A stretch of 64,000 nucleotides of DNA. It comes from Pelagomonas calceolata (lineage: Eukaryota > Sar > Pelagophyceae > Pelagomonadales > Pelagomonadaceae). Positions within the stretch are counted from its first letter, which is position 1, and the number at the start of each line of letters is the position of its first letter. Positions 9,623-18,966 of the stretch are shown here, piece by piece. A program made the position numbers and the translations under genes. Location of the stretch: the NCBI GenBank assembly GCA_918797485.1, contig CAKKNE010000005.1, positions 4,092,001-4,156,000 on the forward strand. The letters are read 5' to 3'. A model generated the notes under the pieces. The model searched no databases, was not told the DNA's origin, and was given only the letters and a program-made list of their open reading frames with translations.

Positions 9623-9673
9623 ATGGCCGCACGCCATCGCCGCGGCAGCTCCGCCTCCAGCTGCACACCCATG
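9577..9673 (+). repeat. Imperfect tandem duplication spanning the start codon
   Basis: Two ~49-bp units, each beginning CACGCCATCGCCGCG and each ending in an in-frame ATG (9623 and 9671). Both begin with the core sequence found inside introners. Confidence 0.7.
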
Positions 9674-10936
9674 CGTCTTATGATATGCCTCGCCGCCTTC
9701 ACAACGGCCTCCGAAATGGTCAAGCACAAACCAAAGCCGATGCGGACCTACACCGCCGACTCCGAGCCGCCAAAGCGATGTGGTATTCAGAACGTGCCGC
9801 ACGACCCCGCGCAAGGAACCCGAGTCGCGCTAGCTCTCTTTGGACTCGTCAGGAATAACGCCACGGCCTTGAACTTCGAGCGGTTCCTGCTCGCACCACT
9901 GTTAGATGATACGAAGGAAAAGTACACGATTGACGTCGTCTTACATGCGAACGTCGCCAGTAGAATAACGAACGCGCGAAGCGGCGAGGCGCTCCAGAAA
10001 TTACCGGGATATGGGGCGTGGAGAAGGTTCGCGCCCTGCCGATGGACTCTGGAAGATCAAGACGCCTTGGATGCCAGACTCCAGAAATTCAAGCGCCAGG
10101 TCATGAAGGTGACGTCGGACACGTATCATGATGATGGCCAGTCGATCATGAACTTGTTGCGGGCGCTGCATTCGTTGCGGGAATCGGGGCGATTAGTCGA
10201 AGCGCGGGAGCACGCCACGGGTTTGAGGTTCGACGTCGTCGCTTCGGTAAGAGTCGACACGATCTTCACGCGCGAGGTGCCCGCGCCGGTGTTTGCCTTC
10301 GCGTCGAAGTCGCCCGTGGCCAAGATCTTCGTGCCCCACTTTGGGTGTTCCATCAACGGCGACCTGGTGCTCAACGATCGCTTCGCGCTCGGCCAGCGCC
10401 AGGAGATGCTTTATACTTACTTAAACAGGATCGAGACGCTCATCACGTACCACGTCAACACGAGCGAGACGCGGCACGTCGGCATCAGCGGGGAGCGGCA
10501 TTTATTGAACGCGGTGTCGGACAAGCACATCCCCGTCGCGCGGCTCTTCGAGTTTTGCCTGCGACGCGTCCGCGCGGGCGGGCGCATCTGGTACAAGCTC
10601 TTCGTGTCGCAAGACGGCCACACGTGCCCGCTCGAGGAGACGGACCAGTGCGACCAGGCCTGCATGCTCGCGCAGCCCCGCTGCGAGGCGGGCCGCGGCT
10701 GCCGCCAGCGGGGCCAGCACTACGCCGCGCGCTTCTTCGACGGCTACGACTGGTGCGACAACAAAAAAAGGCCGGACTACGTCTGCCGCTACGACACGGT
10801 GCGCCTCGGCTTCTCCGAGGCGGGGAAGAAGATTATCAACGTCCCGGGGGCTGCGAACGGCAAGCAGATGCCGCCGCGCGGGCGCGCGCGCGGCTGGCGC
10901 GCGGCCGCCGCGGCGAAGAGTAAGGGGGAGATGTAG
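9623..10936 (+). CDS. Glycosyltransferase-like secretory protein, family not certain
   Basis: 437 residues from 9623 or 421 from 9671. The second start gives a better signal-anchor (MRLMICLAAFTTASEM) and may be the real one. The body has a Rossmann-like opening, RVALALFGLVRNNATALNFERFLLAPLL, then YTIDVVLHANV and FDVVASVRVDTIF with an acidic pair like a sugar-nucleotide site. A Cys-rich segment (residues ~340-390) and a basic tail follow. The pattern resembles uncharacterised algal glycosyltransferase-like proteins. No experimentally known family is recognised with certainty. Confidence 0.7.
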   Translation: MAARHRRGSSASSCTPMRLMICLAAFTTASEMVKHKPKPMRTYTADSEPPKRCGIQNVPHDPAQGTRVALALFGLVRNNATALNFERFLLAPLLDDTKEKYTIDVVLHANVASRITNARSGEALQKLPGYGAWRRFAPCRWTLEDQDALDARLQKFKRQVMKVTSDTYHDDGQSIMNLLRALHSLRESGRLVEAREHATGLRFDVVASVRVDTIFTREVPAPVFAFASKSPVAKIFVPHFGCSINGDLVLNDRFALGQRQEMLYTYLNRIETLITYHVNTSETRHVGISGERHLLNAVSDKHIPVARLFEFCLRRVRAGGRIWYKLFVSQDGHTCPLEETDQCDQACMLAQPRCEAGRGCRQRGQHYAARFFDGYDWCDNKKRPDYVCRYDTVRLGFSEAGKKIINVPGAANGKQMPPRGRARGWRAAAAAKSKGEM

Positions 10937-10987
10937 TAGTTCTTAGGCCGACGGAGGGTGAGAAGTTCGAATTCGTGCGGTTTTTTT

Positions 10988-12619
10988 TTATGTTTCGGCT
11001 TCGGGCTCGAGCGCAAATTGCTCGGCGCGCAGCTCGACTTGCAGATTGGAGAACCCCGGGCTCAGCGGCTGCTCGGGGGCGGCCTCGATCGCGACCTCCT
11101 CCACGGCGCTGGCCTCGCCCTCCGGCACGAGCTCGCCGTCGACTGGCTCCTGCTCAGGCTCCGCCCACACCGCGGTGTCCGGCACGACCTCGCCGTCGAT
11201 TGGCTTCTGCTCAGGCTCCGCCCACACCGCGGTGACGCGCGCGGCTATTTTTCCGAGCCAAGAGCCAATCCATCCAGGTCCCATGGCGGCGACGGCGTCC
11301 AGGTACTCCTGCTGACTAATCGTCCCGTTTTGGTCCTTGTCAGCCTTGCTCATTATTTCGTGAACGCGCTCGAGGGTCACGTCCGCATTGTTCTTCGAGA
11401 GCGCCCGGAAGATCTCGTCGGCGGTCAGCTCGCCGTCACCATCAGTGTCCATCTCGGCAAATGCGGCGATTGCGGCGCGCTGTTCCTCTGAAAGTTCGGG
11501 TGTTGGCGCCGGGGGCTCCGCGTCCCGTAGTGCGACCTCAAGGAACCAGACCATCTTCGGGGGGCCGGGGCAACAACACCCGTCCGACTTGACCGTCGTC
11601 TCCCGGCGCTTCAGCGTGACTCCGACAGCCTCGTATTTTTCCCGCAATTTAGCTATCGCACCGTCGAATTTTGCCCTGCTGGTAGGTTGCGCCCTGACTT
11701 CGGGGAAACCCCGGAGGTCGTCGACGAAGTCGTCAGGCGGGATGCGTCCGCGGAGGAAGAGCGGGTACTTGACCTTGAACCCGGCCTGACTTCTTCTAAT
11801 GTAGTACCACTCAACCAGCGCCGCGAATTTACCGACTTTACCCCCCTCCCGAAACACGCCCTCCTTGTTCCACAGAGGCACCATTTGCTCGGGATCGAAG
11901 GACATCCGACTCGTGCGCCAGGCGCCAACCGATGTCGCCAGCGATGCGTGCAGCGCCCAGGTATTATCTCTAACGTTGTGTACGACGCGCCAATCCTTGG
12001 CCGACTGGAGCCAGCTGCCGCCCGGCATAGGGGGCGGCGATCTCGGGTCGACCGTGATCGCCACGCGATATTCCACGTCTCCTTCGGCACCTGCCAGAGT
12101 CGAAATATCGTGTGGCGTGAGAACCATCCAGCCGCCGTCGGTTCGGCAAGATATGCGCCTCCCGACGATACCGTCGCAATATTCGAGGGCCACCCGCCCG
12201 GGGGCTCGCGGCTCTCTCACAAATTTCCTCCATTTTTCCAAACCCCCCTTGGCTGTCCGCCCCCAGTAATACCCGTCTTCCCTGGCGGACCACGCGATGA
12301 AGTCGTAGGATGACCCCCGCGGCTGGTTGGCAACCATGTGTTCACCCCTTCGCCCGAGCCAGCCGTCCCTGCTCTGAAGCCTGTACCTGTTCAAGCGATC
12401 AGTCTTGTACAAAGTAAAGACAGCGGCTTGGTCGCGCGAATACACGCAACGCACAGAGTTGTCGCCGTCGCCGTCGATGCCGACCCAGTTGTTGTTTTGG
12501 TTGCCCCAATGCCCCGTCACGCACTGGAGCTTTACCGCATCGCCGGCGGCGAGCCACTCGATGGGCTCGACCCCGTCGGCCGCGAACAGGCCCATCGCTG
12601 TGCACACAGAGTCAGTCAA
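10988..12619 (-). CDS. EF-hand protein with a C-terminal 19-residue tandem repeat
   Basis: 543 residues. The first ~370 have no recognised family; the first part is rich in Trp/Gly strings (GHWGNQNNNWVGIDGDGDN, YYWGRTAKGG) suggestive of a beta-rich binding domain. Two canonical EF-hands follow near residues 388-460, with loops DTDGDGELTADE and DKDQNGTISQQE, both complete for Ca2+ binding. The acidic C-terminus has two copies of TAVWAEPEQxPxDGExVPx. A Ca2+-regulated scaffold is a reasonable inference. There is no signal peptide. Confidence 0.8.
   Translation of the reverse strand: MTDSVCTAMGLFAADGVEPIEWLAAGDAVKLQCVTGHWGNQNNNWVGIDGDGDNSVRCVYSRDQAAVFTLYKTDRLNRYRLQSRDGWLGRRGEHMVANQPRGSSYDFIAWSAREDGYYWGRTAKGGLEKWRKFVREPRAPGRVALEYCDGIVGRRISCRTDGGWMVLTPHDISTLAGAEGDVEYRVAITVDPRSPPPMPGGSWLQSAKDWRVVHNVRDNTWALHASLATSVGAWRTSRMSFDPEQMVPLWNKEGVFREGGKVGKFAALVEWYYIRRSQAGFKVKYPLFLRGRIPPDDFVDDLRGFPEVRAQPTSRAKFDGAIAKLREKYEAVGVTLKRRETTVKSDGCCCPGPPKMVWFLEVALRDAEPPAPTPELSEEQRAAIAAFAEMDTDGDGELTADEIFRALSKNNADVTLERVHEIMSKADKDQNGTISQQEYLDAVAAMGPGWIGSWLGKIAARVTAVWAEPEQKPIDGEVVPDTAVWAEPEQEPVDGELVPEGEASAVEEVAIEAAPEQPLSPGFSNLQVELRAEQFALEPEAET
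11121..11234 (-). repeat. 57-bp tandem duplication inside the EF-hand gene
   Basis: Units 11121-11177 and 11178-11234 differ at only a few positions, and each codes for 19 residues in frame. A recent in-frame duplication. Confidence 0.9.
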
Positions 12620-12719
12620 AAACGCGGCCGCGGGCAGCCCCAGGCGAATTGTCGGCTGCAGATCGCCGCGCGCGTGGAAGAATAGCTTCTAGCACTGCTT
12701 GCGTCTCTTGTTTCATTAC

Positions 12720-12738
12720 CTAGAGTGTCACTACCTAG
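12720..12738. promoter_or_regulatory. CTAG box, divergent copy
   Basis: CTAGAGTGTCACTACCTAG, 101 bp upstream of the EF-hand gene start on the minus strand. The inner sequence is diverged. Confidence 0.35.
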
Positions 12739-12790
12739 GTATAGCTCCGCGCGACGCGACCGACGAGGGGCCATATATAACCACTATGTC

Positions 12791-14644
12791 TTAGTACGGC
12801 AGCGCCGAGTCGTCGTCGCCCTTCTGGAGGGGTGCGCTGCCGTCGCGCATCTCGCACGTGCCCTGGTAGAGGTCCGAGATGACGCCGTCGAACATGAAGT
12901 TCGTCTCGAAGATGTCGCCGAAGCACTGGCGCCACCGGCCGCTCGCGATGGCGAGCGACTGGTCGATCCCCCCAGGCTCTGTCTCCAACCAGTCCCAGAG
13001 CCCGTAGAAGAGCAGGAAATACAGCTTGCCGTCCTTGATGTACCACGAGTTCGGGTCCGCCGGCGGCAGCACCAATACACCATTGCCGACGCAGCCCCAC
13101 CAAGTCTCGTAGGCAATTCCCCAGGTACAGAAACCGCCAAACGCCGGAACATATGCATTCGGCGACTCGATGAACTTATCCATGTTTTCCTGGTTCGCGA
13201 AGTACCACACATGTCCTCCATGATTCACAGCATACTCGCTCTTACCTTTGACGGCCGGCGCGGGCATCGGCGTCGACCCATCCGGCATCTTGTCCGTTGT
13301 TGAGGGAAGGGACCAGTACGCGACCGTGTCGTAGCCGCCGATCGCAATATAACTTTCGCGGTCGATCGCCGCGTCGTAGGCGCAGGCCTTGTGGTCGCTC
13401 TCGACCGGCGCGCTGAGCCGCTCCTGCTCCGTGGCCGTCCGCGACCCCGTCCACGTCGCGTCGGGGCTCCTTCTGGTAATCGCGTGGCGGTCGGGGTTCG
13501 GCGGCGTGGCGTCGACCTTGGCCTTCTTGGCCTGCTTGTTTTTGCGCGATTGCTCAGTTTCGCCCGCATCAGCGTGGCGCTGCGGTAATGTGGTGTGCGT
13601 CTTCTGGGCCTCGGCGAGCTTCGACACGTCGGCCTGGCCGCTCTCGGGGTACGTGCCCGTGTAAATAGCGGCTCCGGTCGGCACGTCGTATTTCGCGTTG
13701 GGGTCGTACGTCCCAGCATCAATAGCCTGCTGCACGTCATCAGAACACCAGTAGCTCAACTCCTTGTCGACGAAGAAGGCCTCGGCCGTGCCGACGTTCG
13801 TCTCGCTCCGCAGCAGGTCGGGGTGGGCCTTCAGGAAGGCGTTGCAGTACTTATTATCGGCACCGCAGGCCGAGCAGAAGGCGTTCGCCTGGCACAATCT
13901 ACAATCGTCCGAAGATACCTCCGTATTAGTTAATTTCGTGCAAGCATCATCATCACTAGGCTTGACGGGTCTCAGACTAACACCAGGCAGCAACTCGGGC
14001 ACTTGCGGGCTGAACTTATCCGAGCAAAATTCACCCATGTTCGCCACGGCCTGCCACTCGCAGGGCCGCAGCCAATTGAAATCGGTGTTCTCCGAGACCG
14101 AGCACTCGTCGAGGTGCGTTTTCAGGCCTTGCGCGTCGAAGAAGGCCTGCTCCACGGCTAGGAGGGAGCCACCCGGAGCGGCGTTCTCGAACGAGTCGCA
14201 GACCGTCCAGTCGACGAGCGGCGATGAACTGATGTCGCACATCGCCGCTACCATACTTTGATCAGTCTTCTCGACGGCGGCCTTGGCGTTCAATTCGTCG
14301 ACCATCGCCCGGTAGTGCGCCATGCGCTGCTCGGCGGTCTTGAGGCCTTCCTTGTAGGCGTTCTTCTTCGGGCCCGGCTTCTTCTGCGCGGCGGCGTGGA
14401 GCCGCGCCGGCTCGACGGCGCCGATGCCGACGCCGGGCGTCATGGAGAAGGAGCTCGTGGAGGGTGCGCCAATGGCTTCGTGGGACGGCGCGCGCGCGAC
14501 GGCGACGGCCGCGAACAACAGCCCGGCGCCGCCGAGCGCGGCGACCAGGGCCTTCCGCGGGCGTCTCGATACGGGCGCCGCCTCAGGGACCGCGCCGTAG
14601 GTCGGCGCCGGGGTTTGCAAAGGGGTGTCGGCGGCCTCGTCCAT
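12791..14644 (-). CDS. Type II membrane protein with a C-terminal YHS domain
   Basis: 617 residues from the Met at 14644; an upstream Met at 14686 is in frame. The N-terminus is an acidic/Pro tail, RRPRK and an Ala-rich anchor (~32-52), like the proteins at 2826 and 7308. The middle is Cys-rich (CRLCQANAFCSACGADNKYC). Residues ~433-506 are a YHS domain: IGGYDTVAYW, then YAVNHGGHVWYFANQENMDKF and PAFGGFC. YHS domains are thought to bind metals or act in heavy-metal transport and dehydrogenase proteins. Here it would face the lumen. The region after it is acidic and aromatic and not recognised. Confidence 0.82.
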   Translation of the reverse strand: MDEAADTPLQTPAPTYGAVPEAAPVSRRPRKALVAALGGAGLLFAAVAVARAPSHEAIGAPSTSSFSMTPGVGIGAVEPARLHAAAQKKPGPKKNAYKEGLKTAEQRMAHYRAMVDELNAKAAVEKTDQSMVAAMCDISSSPLVDWTVCDSFENAAPGGSLLAVEQAFFDAQGLKTHLDECSVSENTDFNWLRPCEWQAVANMGEFCSDKFSPQVPELLPGVSLRPVKPSDDDACTKLTNTEVSSDDCRLCQANAFCSACGADNKYCNAFLKAHPDLLRSETNVGTAEAFFVDKELSYWCSDDVQQAIDAGTYDPNAKYDVPTGAAIYTGTYPESGQADVSKLAEAQKTHTTLPQRHADAGETEQSRKNKQAKKAKVDATPPNPDRHAITRRSPDATWTGSRTATEQERLSAPVESDHKACAYDAAIDRESYIAIGGYDTVAYWSLPSTTDKMPDGSTPMPAPAVKGKSEYAVNHGGHVWYFANQENMDKFIESPNAYVPAFGGFCTWGIAYETWWGCVGNGVLVLPPADPNSWYIKDGKLYFLLFYGLWDWLETEPGGIDQSLAIASGRWRQCFGDIFETNFMFDGVISDLYQGTCEMRDGSAPLQKGDDDSALPY

Positions 14645-15072
14645 CTTCGAAGGCTGCCCTGTCGTCGCTGGCGGCCGCGCGTGCACTTGTCTCCGCGCTG
14701 CCGGGCTGTCGACGACGTCCGGACCGCGTGGAGCCTAGTTTGGATGCTGCCCGACTGCTTTATTTCGTCGCAGGGGCTGGCTATTTGCGAGTCCAATCCC
14801 GCCCAGGCAGAGGAAGCGGCCTCAACAATAACCTGGCGTCTAGCCTTGCTGTTGCTCCCTGGGGCGGCGCGCGGACTCCATCCAGCCCGTGCTTGCGTTG
14901 GCGATCGCTGAACTCCGTAGCTAGAGGCTGATACCGAAAACCCGTCACCCAGAGAGCGCAGTGGATTTGGCACCCCAGCATCCTGTACTTGCAAGCTTAG
15001 TGCCGAGCAAGGAGGCAATCTGATAGTTTACAGTGCACACGTATCGAACCGCAAGAGAAAAGGAGCCGTACC
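14645..15072. other. Divergent intergenic region
   Basis: 428 bp between the YHS gene and the plastid-targeted gene. No gene, repeat or full CTAG box seen. Confidence 0.5.
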
Positions 15073-15564
15073 ATGCGAGATTATTGCATAATCCTCCTCT
15101 CTGCAGCTGCTGCGGCAGCCTTTGCGCCGCACAGATCATTTCCGCTGCGCCTCGCGGCGAGCAGAGCCACCGTTGAGGAAGCCACGGATGCAGCAGTGGC
15201 CCTGTGCGCGAAGGCAGGCGCGCCAGCCGCTGCGGAGGAGGACCGTCGGCTAGACTTCGCCGGCGCCGCCGACGCGGAGACGGTGCGCGCGAATTTTGTA
15301 GAGTTAGTCGAGACCGTCGGCGACGCCGACGCCGCGCTGCGAATCGTGACCAATAATAAGATGGTCGTCGGCTGGAAGCCGGACCGCGTGAAGGCGTCCT
15401 TCGACGCGTGGGTGGAGCGGTGCGAGAGCAAAGACGAGGCGCTCGACCTCGTGTCGAAGAATCCCGGACTCTTATTCTGCAAACCGGCCGACGTCAAAGA
15501 CGGTCCTCTCGGCCAGGCGAAGATGATCGCGAACGCGATGGACTTCTTCCGGTTCGGTAAGTGA
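15073..15564 (+). CDS. Small plastid-targeted helical protein
   Basis: 163 residues. MRDYCIILLSAAAAAAFAPHRSFPLRL is a signal peptide ending in an A-F-A-P type cleavage motif followed by a basic transit-like stretch. This predicts import into a secondary plastid. The mature part is helical, with ALRIVTNNKMVVGWKPDRVKASF and DEALDLVSKNPGLLFCKPADV. These strings recall mTERF-like helical repeats, but the match is weak. The gene stands alone between a divergent neighbour and the checkpoint gene. Confidence 0.75.
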   Translation: MRDYCIILLSAAAAAAFAPHRSFPLRLAASRATVEEATDAAVALCAKAGAPAAAEEDRRLDFAGAADAETVRANFVELVETVGDADAALRIVTNNKMVVGWKPDRVKASFDAWVERCESKDEALDLVSKNPGLLFCKPADVKDGPLGQAKMIANAMDFFRFGK

Positions 15565-15638
15565 TAGTTTCGCATACTAGTATCTCTTCTGCTGGGACGC
15601 AGCGACAGCGTTCCCGGCAAAGGACCCGTCGGAACTTT

Positions 15639-15660
15639 CTAGTGTGTTACGGGCCGCTAG
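15639..15660. promoter_or_regulatory. CTAG box
   Basis: CTAGTGTGTTACGGGCCG followed by CTAG. 171 bp upstream of the Mad3-like start at 15831. Confidence 0.6.
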
Positions 15661-15830
15661 CCCACGCCGCGACGTTGCGACCTGCGCGGAGCCAACTAGC
15701 TCGAAATTGATCGCACAGAACACTAGCGCGAAAGCGCCGTACAGCGCAGACGCCACCGCAGCGATCCGCGCCGCGATCTGCACTCTCTACGCTACAAACA
15801 CGCTATCTACGCTACACAGCAGTCGCTGCG

Positions 15831-16905
15831 ATGTCCGCGCTAGACACGGAAGCCCCCGCGTGGGAGACGAGCAAAGAAAACGCCGCGCCGAGGAAGAAGG
15901 GCCGCGACGTGGCGAAATTAAACCGAGCCTTCGGCGCCGCGCCCGACGACGACGCCGCCATCCGCCACCACGAGGCCGCTCTATCGACGGAAGGCGACGA
16001 CCCCCTCCAAGCGTTCACCACATATGCGGCGTACCTGGAACAGCACCGCCCGACGGACGCGCTCGCCGCGTTTGAGCTGAGGGAAAGATGCTGCCGGGCG
16101 TTCCGCGACGACGAGCGCTACAAGAACGACGCGCGCTACGTGCAGATGTGGCTCGACTACGCGGACAACCTCCAGGACCCCGACGACCTCTTCAAGTTCA
16201 TGAAGAAGAAGAAGGTCGGTCTGCAGTCGGCAGCGTTCTGGTGCGCGTGGGCTTTACGAAGTGAAGAGCGCGGCCACGTCAAGAACGCCGCGGAGCTCTA
16301 CAAGAAGGGCCTCGAGAAGGGCGCGTTGCCGACGGAAATGCTCACGGCGAAGCAGGCGGCCTTCGAGGCGCGCGCCGTCGACCGCGAGCGGAACCCGCCT
16401 CCGCCGCGGCCGCGGCCCCGCGGCCTGACCGCGCAACGTCCGTCGCGAGCGCCCACGCAACAGCCGCAGTCGACGCCGGCCGCCTCGGGAACAACTCCGG
16501 CCCTCGAGATCTTCGTCGACGAGGGGCTCCGGCCCGTGACGGCTCCCGTTGACGACTGGCCCGACTTCGGGTCGCCGCCCCGCGTTTCACCTCCACGCCA
16601 TCGCCGCGACGTTGGTTTGCGCACAGGTCCCTCCGCGAGCGCGCCAAGGAGAACACGCGCGGCCCGACGCCCTGGACCGAGGCGGCGCTGTCCGCGCCCA
16701 AGACGTCTGCGCCGACGCTCGCGTCGGCGGTCCGCGGTCCGGCGTCAGAGGCACAACTTTTGGTCGCATTGGATGTACTCGCCGAGAGAGAAAAACACCA
16801 CGCGCTCACGCGCAGGCGCCGCCGGCCTTCGACGTCTTCGTCGACGACGACTGCGTCGCGGCGCCCGCGCCCGCGCCGGACGCGCCCACGACGCTCCGCG
16901 ACTGA
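15831..16905 (+). CDS. MAD3: Mad3/BubR1-like (MADBUB) spindle checkpoint protein without kinase domain
   Basis: Proposed exons 15831-16570, 16627-16708 and 16816-16905 give 303 residues. A KEN box (TSKENAAP, ~15) precedes the Mad3/Bub1 N-terminal TPR region (DPLQAFTTYAAYLEQH to AELYKKGLEKGA, ~60-165). After splicing come an ABBA-like motif LEIFVD, a second KEN box (ERAKENTRGPTPW) and an exact ABBA motif FDVFVD. This order, ABBA-KEN-ABBA, is the Cdc20-binding cassette known for MADBUB proteins. The protein is expected to inhibit APC/C-Cdc20 in the mitotic checkpoint complex. The first intron is introner-like. The second (GC donor at 16709) is inferred from frame and a 7/8 flank match and is less certain. 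Confidence 0.82.
16579..16626 (+). mobile_element. Short introner element in the Mad3-like gene
   Basis: The intron is 16571-16626. Left flank GTCGCCGC (donor) and right flank GTCCCTCC share 5/8. The element holds CTCCACGCCATCGCCGCGAC and ends GCGCACAG. At 48 bp it lacks most of the terminal repeats. Confidence 0.7.
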
Positions 16906-16966
16906 CTAAAGATACACGTTACTTACTGCACGATACCGACTGCTACAGCGATTCCCATGTGAGACT

Positions 16967-17659
16967 TCAAGCCGCGCGCTCGAGGGGCTCCTCGTCGTCG
17001 TCCGCGGGCTTCCCCGGCCGCTCGCGCGCCGCCACGACCTCGTCGACGACCCCGAACTCCTTCGCCTCCTCGGCCGTGAAGTACGTGTCCCGGTCCATGA
17101 CGCGCTCGATGGCCTCGACGTCCTTGCCCGTGTGGCTTACGTAAATCTTGTTGAGCTTCTCGCGCGTCTTCAGGATCTCCTTGGCGACGATGGCGATGTC
17201 GGCGGCCTGGCCCTGGGCCCCGCCACTGGGCTGGTGGAGCATGACCTGCGCGTTCGGCAGGCAGCGCCGCATCCCGGGCTCGCCGGCCGCGAGGAGGAGG
17301 GACCCCATCGACGCCGCCTGGCCCAGGCACAGCGTGCCGACAAGCGCTCGGATGTACTGCATCGTGTCGTAGATGGCGAGGCCCGCCGTGACGCTCCCAC
17401 CTGGCGAGTTGATGTAGAGGCTAATAGCTCGTTCCGGATCTTCGGCTTCGAGGAACAATAACTGCGCCGTAACGAGCCCGGCCATCTCGTCGTGGACCGG
17501 CCCCTGCAGCATGATGATGCGCTCCTTGAGCAGCCTCGAGAAGATGTCGAAGGCGCGCTCGCCCATCCCAGAGGACTCGATGACCATGGGTACTAAAGGC
17601 ATGCCGCGCGTGGCGGTCTTGAGGACGGGTGTTGTTCTTCTTAGGGCGTGGCGGAGCAT
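16967..17659 (-). CDS. CLPP: ATP-dependent Clp protease proteolytic subunit ClpP, mitochondrial
   Basis: 230 residues from the Met at 17659; upstream in-frame Met at 17719 is less likely. [19 protein letters not shown] is an Arg-rich amphipathic presequence without acidic residues, so the matrix is the likely site. The family core is clear: [31 protein letters not shown], the catalytic Ser in [11 protein letters not shown], the catalytic His in MLHQPSGG and Asp in MDRDTYF. It forms tetradecamers that degrade proteins fed by ClpX. It diverges from the gene at 18032 across a 372-bp region with a CTAG box. Confidence 0.95.
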   Translation of the reverse strand: MLRHALRRTTPVLKTATRGMPLVPMVIESSGMGERAFDIFSRLLKERIIMLQGPVHDEMAGLVTAQLLFLEAEDPERAISLYINSPGGSVTAGLAIYDTMQYIRALVGTLCLGQAASMGSLLLAAGEPGMRRCLPNAQVMLHQPSGGAQGQAADIAIVAKEILKTREKLNKIYVSHTGKDVEAIERVMDRDTYFTAEEAKEFGVVDEVVAARERPGKPADDDEEPLERAA

Positions 17660-18031
17660 TTTTCTTGTTTTCTCGAAGCGGCCGGCGTACGGTGTTACGG
17701 ATTGGCAGTGCGCGTGCAAGCGTTCTTATGTGGAGGCTCAAGGGTGGGACGAATCGCTCTAAATGCTGCGTGTGTGGTTCGAGTTGCTTAAGGTGGCAGC
17801 TCTCCAGTGGTTCGTGTGTCCAGGCGGTCACGAGCCGTGCGAGGAGGAGCTCCAGTGCAGCTGAACGTATAGGTGCGAGCTAGCTCGTAAAGGCACTAGA
17901 AAGACGGCTGCTCGCGCGCAAGCTCGGCCCGCAGACCGCTGCGTCACCGGAACACACGTGATTCCAGCGCTTTACATCCTATCAAAACCATACATTCGGT
18001 CGCCGTCGCGCCGGAGTCCACAGGAAGACAC
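17660..18031. other. Divergent intergenic region
   Basis: No gene seen. Holds the CTAG box at 17880-17899. Confidence 0.5.
17880..17899. promoter_or_regulatory. CTAG box
   Basis: CTAGCTCGTAAAGGCACTAG. 221 bp upstream of the ClpP start and 133 bp upstream of the gene at 18032. Confidence 0.5.
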
Positions 18032-18481
18032 ATGAAGAGCGCTCTGCCAGCTTTACAGAAGCGCCGCTTCAGCACCGACGAGGAAGATAGTGATGACGAG
18101 TCCGCGATCGTGCGGCCGGAAGACCTGGTGCGGCGTTGGGGCGGCGTTCATGTGCGCGGCGATTCGCTCGAGCCGGTGACGGCGCGGCCCCTCGAGGTCG
18201 ATCAAAACGCGAGGCGACGGCGGCGGTGCGGCGTCGCCTTTGCGGTGTTTTGTATCACGGTCATCGCTCTGGCAGTCGCGTTCCCGACGGTGTGGCGCGC
18301 CGCAAGGCCGCTCGTCCGCGTCGCGGCCTACCCCGTCGGCGTTGTGTGTATTGTGCTGGTAGCGGCAGCACTGCTCGCAGACGCCTACGCGCGCTGCTGC
18401 CGGCGGCGGCGCGCCGCGGCCGGCGACGACCGCGCGGCGCCGCTCATGCCCAACAGCGCGGCGGACACGGAGTTCTTCTGA
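18032..18481 (+). CDS. Small two-pass membrane protein, unknown
   Basis: 149 residues. An acidic N-terminal region (STDEEDSDDESA) leads to RRRRR and two hydrophobic helices at ~67-87 and ~94-117. A CCRRRR cluster and a short tail follow. No family is recognised. Arg on both flanks and the lack of a signal peptide suggest a hairpin with both ends cytosolic. Confidence 0.6.
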   Translation: MKSALPALQKRRFSTDEEDSDDESAIVRPEDLVRRWGGVHVRGDSLEPVTARPLEVDQNARRRRRCGVAFAVFCITVIALAVAFPTVWRAARPLVRVAAYPVGVVCIVLVAAALLADAYARCCRRRRAAAGDDRAAPLMPNSAADTEFF

Positions 18482-18966
18482 GCTTGCCCGGAGGGGTCCT
18501 CTCCCGTTGTACGTATATGTTGATGTAAGAGAAGCCTGAGTCCGAAAGGGAGTCGTGCATTCTGCGACCCGAAAAGCGATTTTAGGAATTAACGCAAAAG
18601 AAGCCAGCCCTCAGCTCTCCGGGCTTTGCACCGTGACAAGCCGTGTCTGAAAACGTTAAACGCGCGCAGTAGCTCAGCTCTATCCTGCCGTTGACGGCGG
18701 TTCGCGAAGGAGCGCGTCGATCCGCAGCGCCTGTGGCGAGCACGAGCCCTCTCGATCTAGAGGCAATCAAGGCCTGATTCACGTCCCGAGCGCGCGACTG
18801 TACACAGAAACGCCGTCGCCGACGCCGCGCCCAACACCCCACTCCCGCGCAGGCACAAAACGCGAAAACTCGAGCCGGTCTCCGAGCCCGCTCCGCCGCA
18901 ACACCGACAGGGTCTCCAGGCCCGCTCCGACGCAACAAGCCAGTCACCCCAGACACAGCAAAGACC
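18482..18966. other. Intergenic region
   Basis: 485 bp between two genes on the plus strand. I see no gene and no full CTAG box. Confidence 0.5.

Noticed and set aside
16730-16815. GT donors at 16730, 16763 or 16775 for the second Mad3 intron
   Set aside because: All keep phase, but two give introns of about 40-53 bp and none has a flank match. GC at 16709 has a 7/8 duplication. Not excluded.
18660-18730. tRNA-like string (AGTAGCTCAGC ... GGTTCGCGA)
   Set aside because: The A-box and B-box spacing and the acceptor stem do not fit a cloverleaf.
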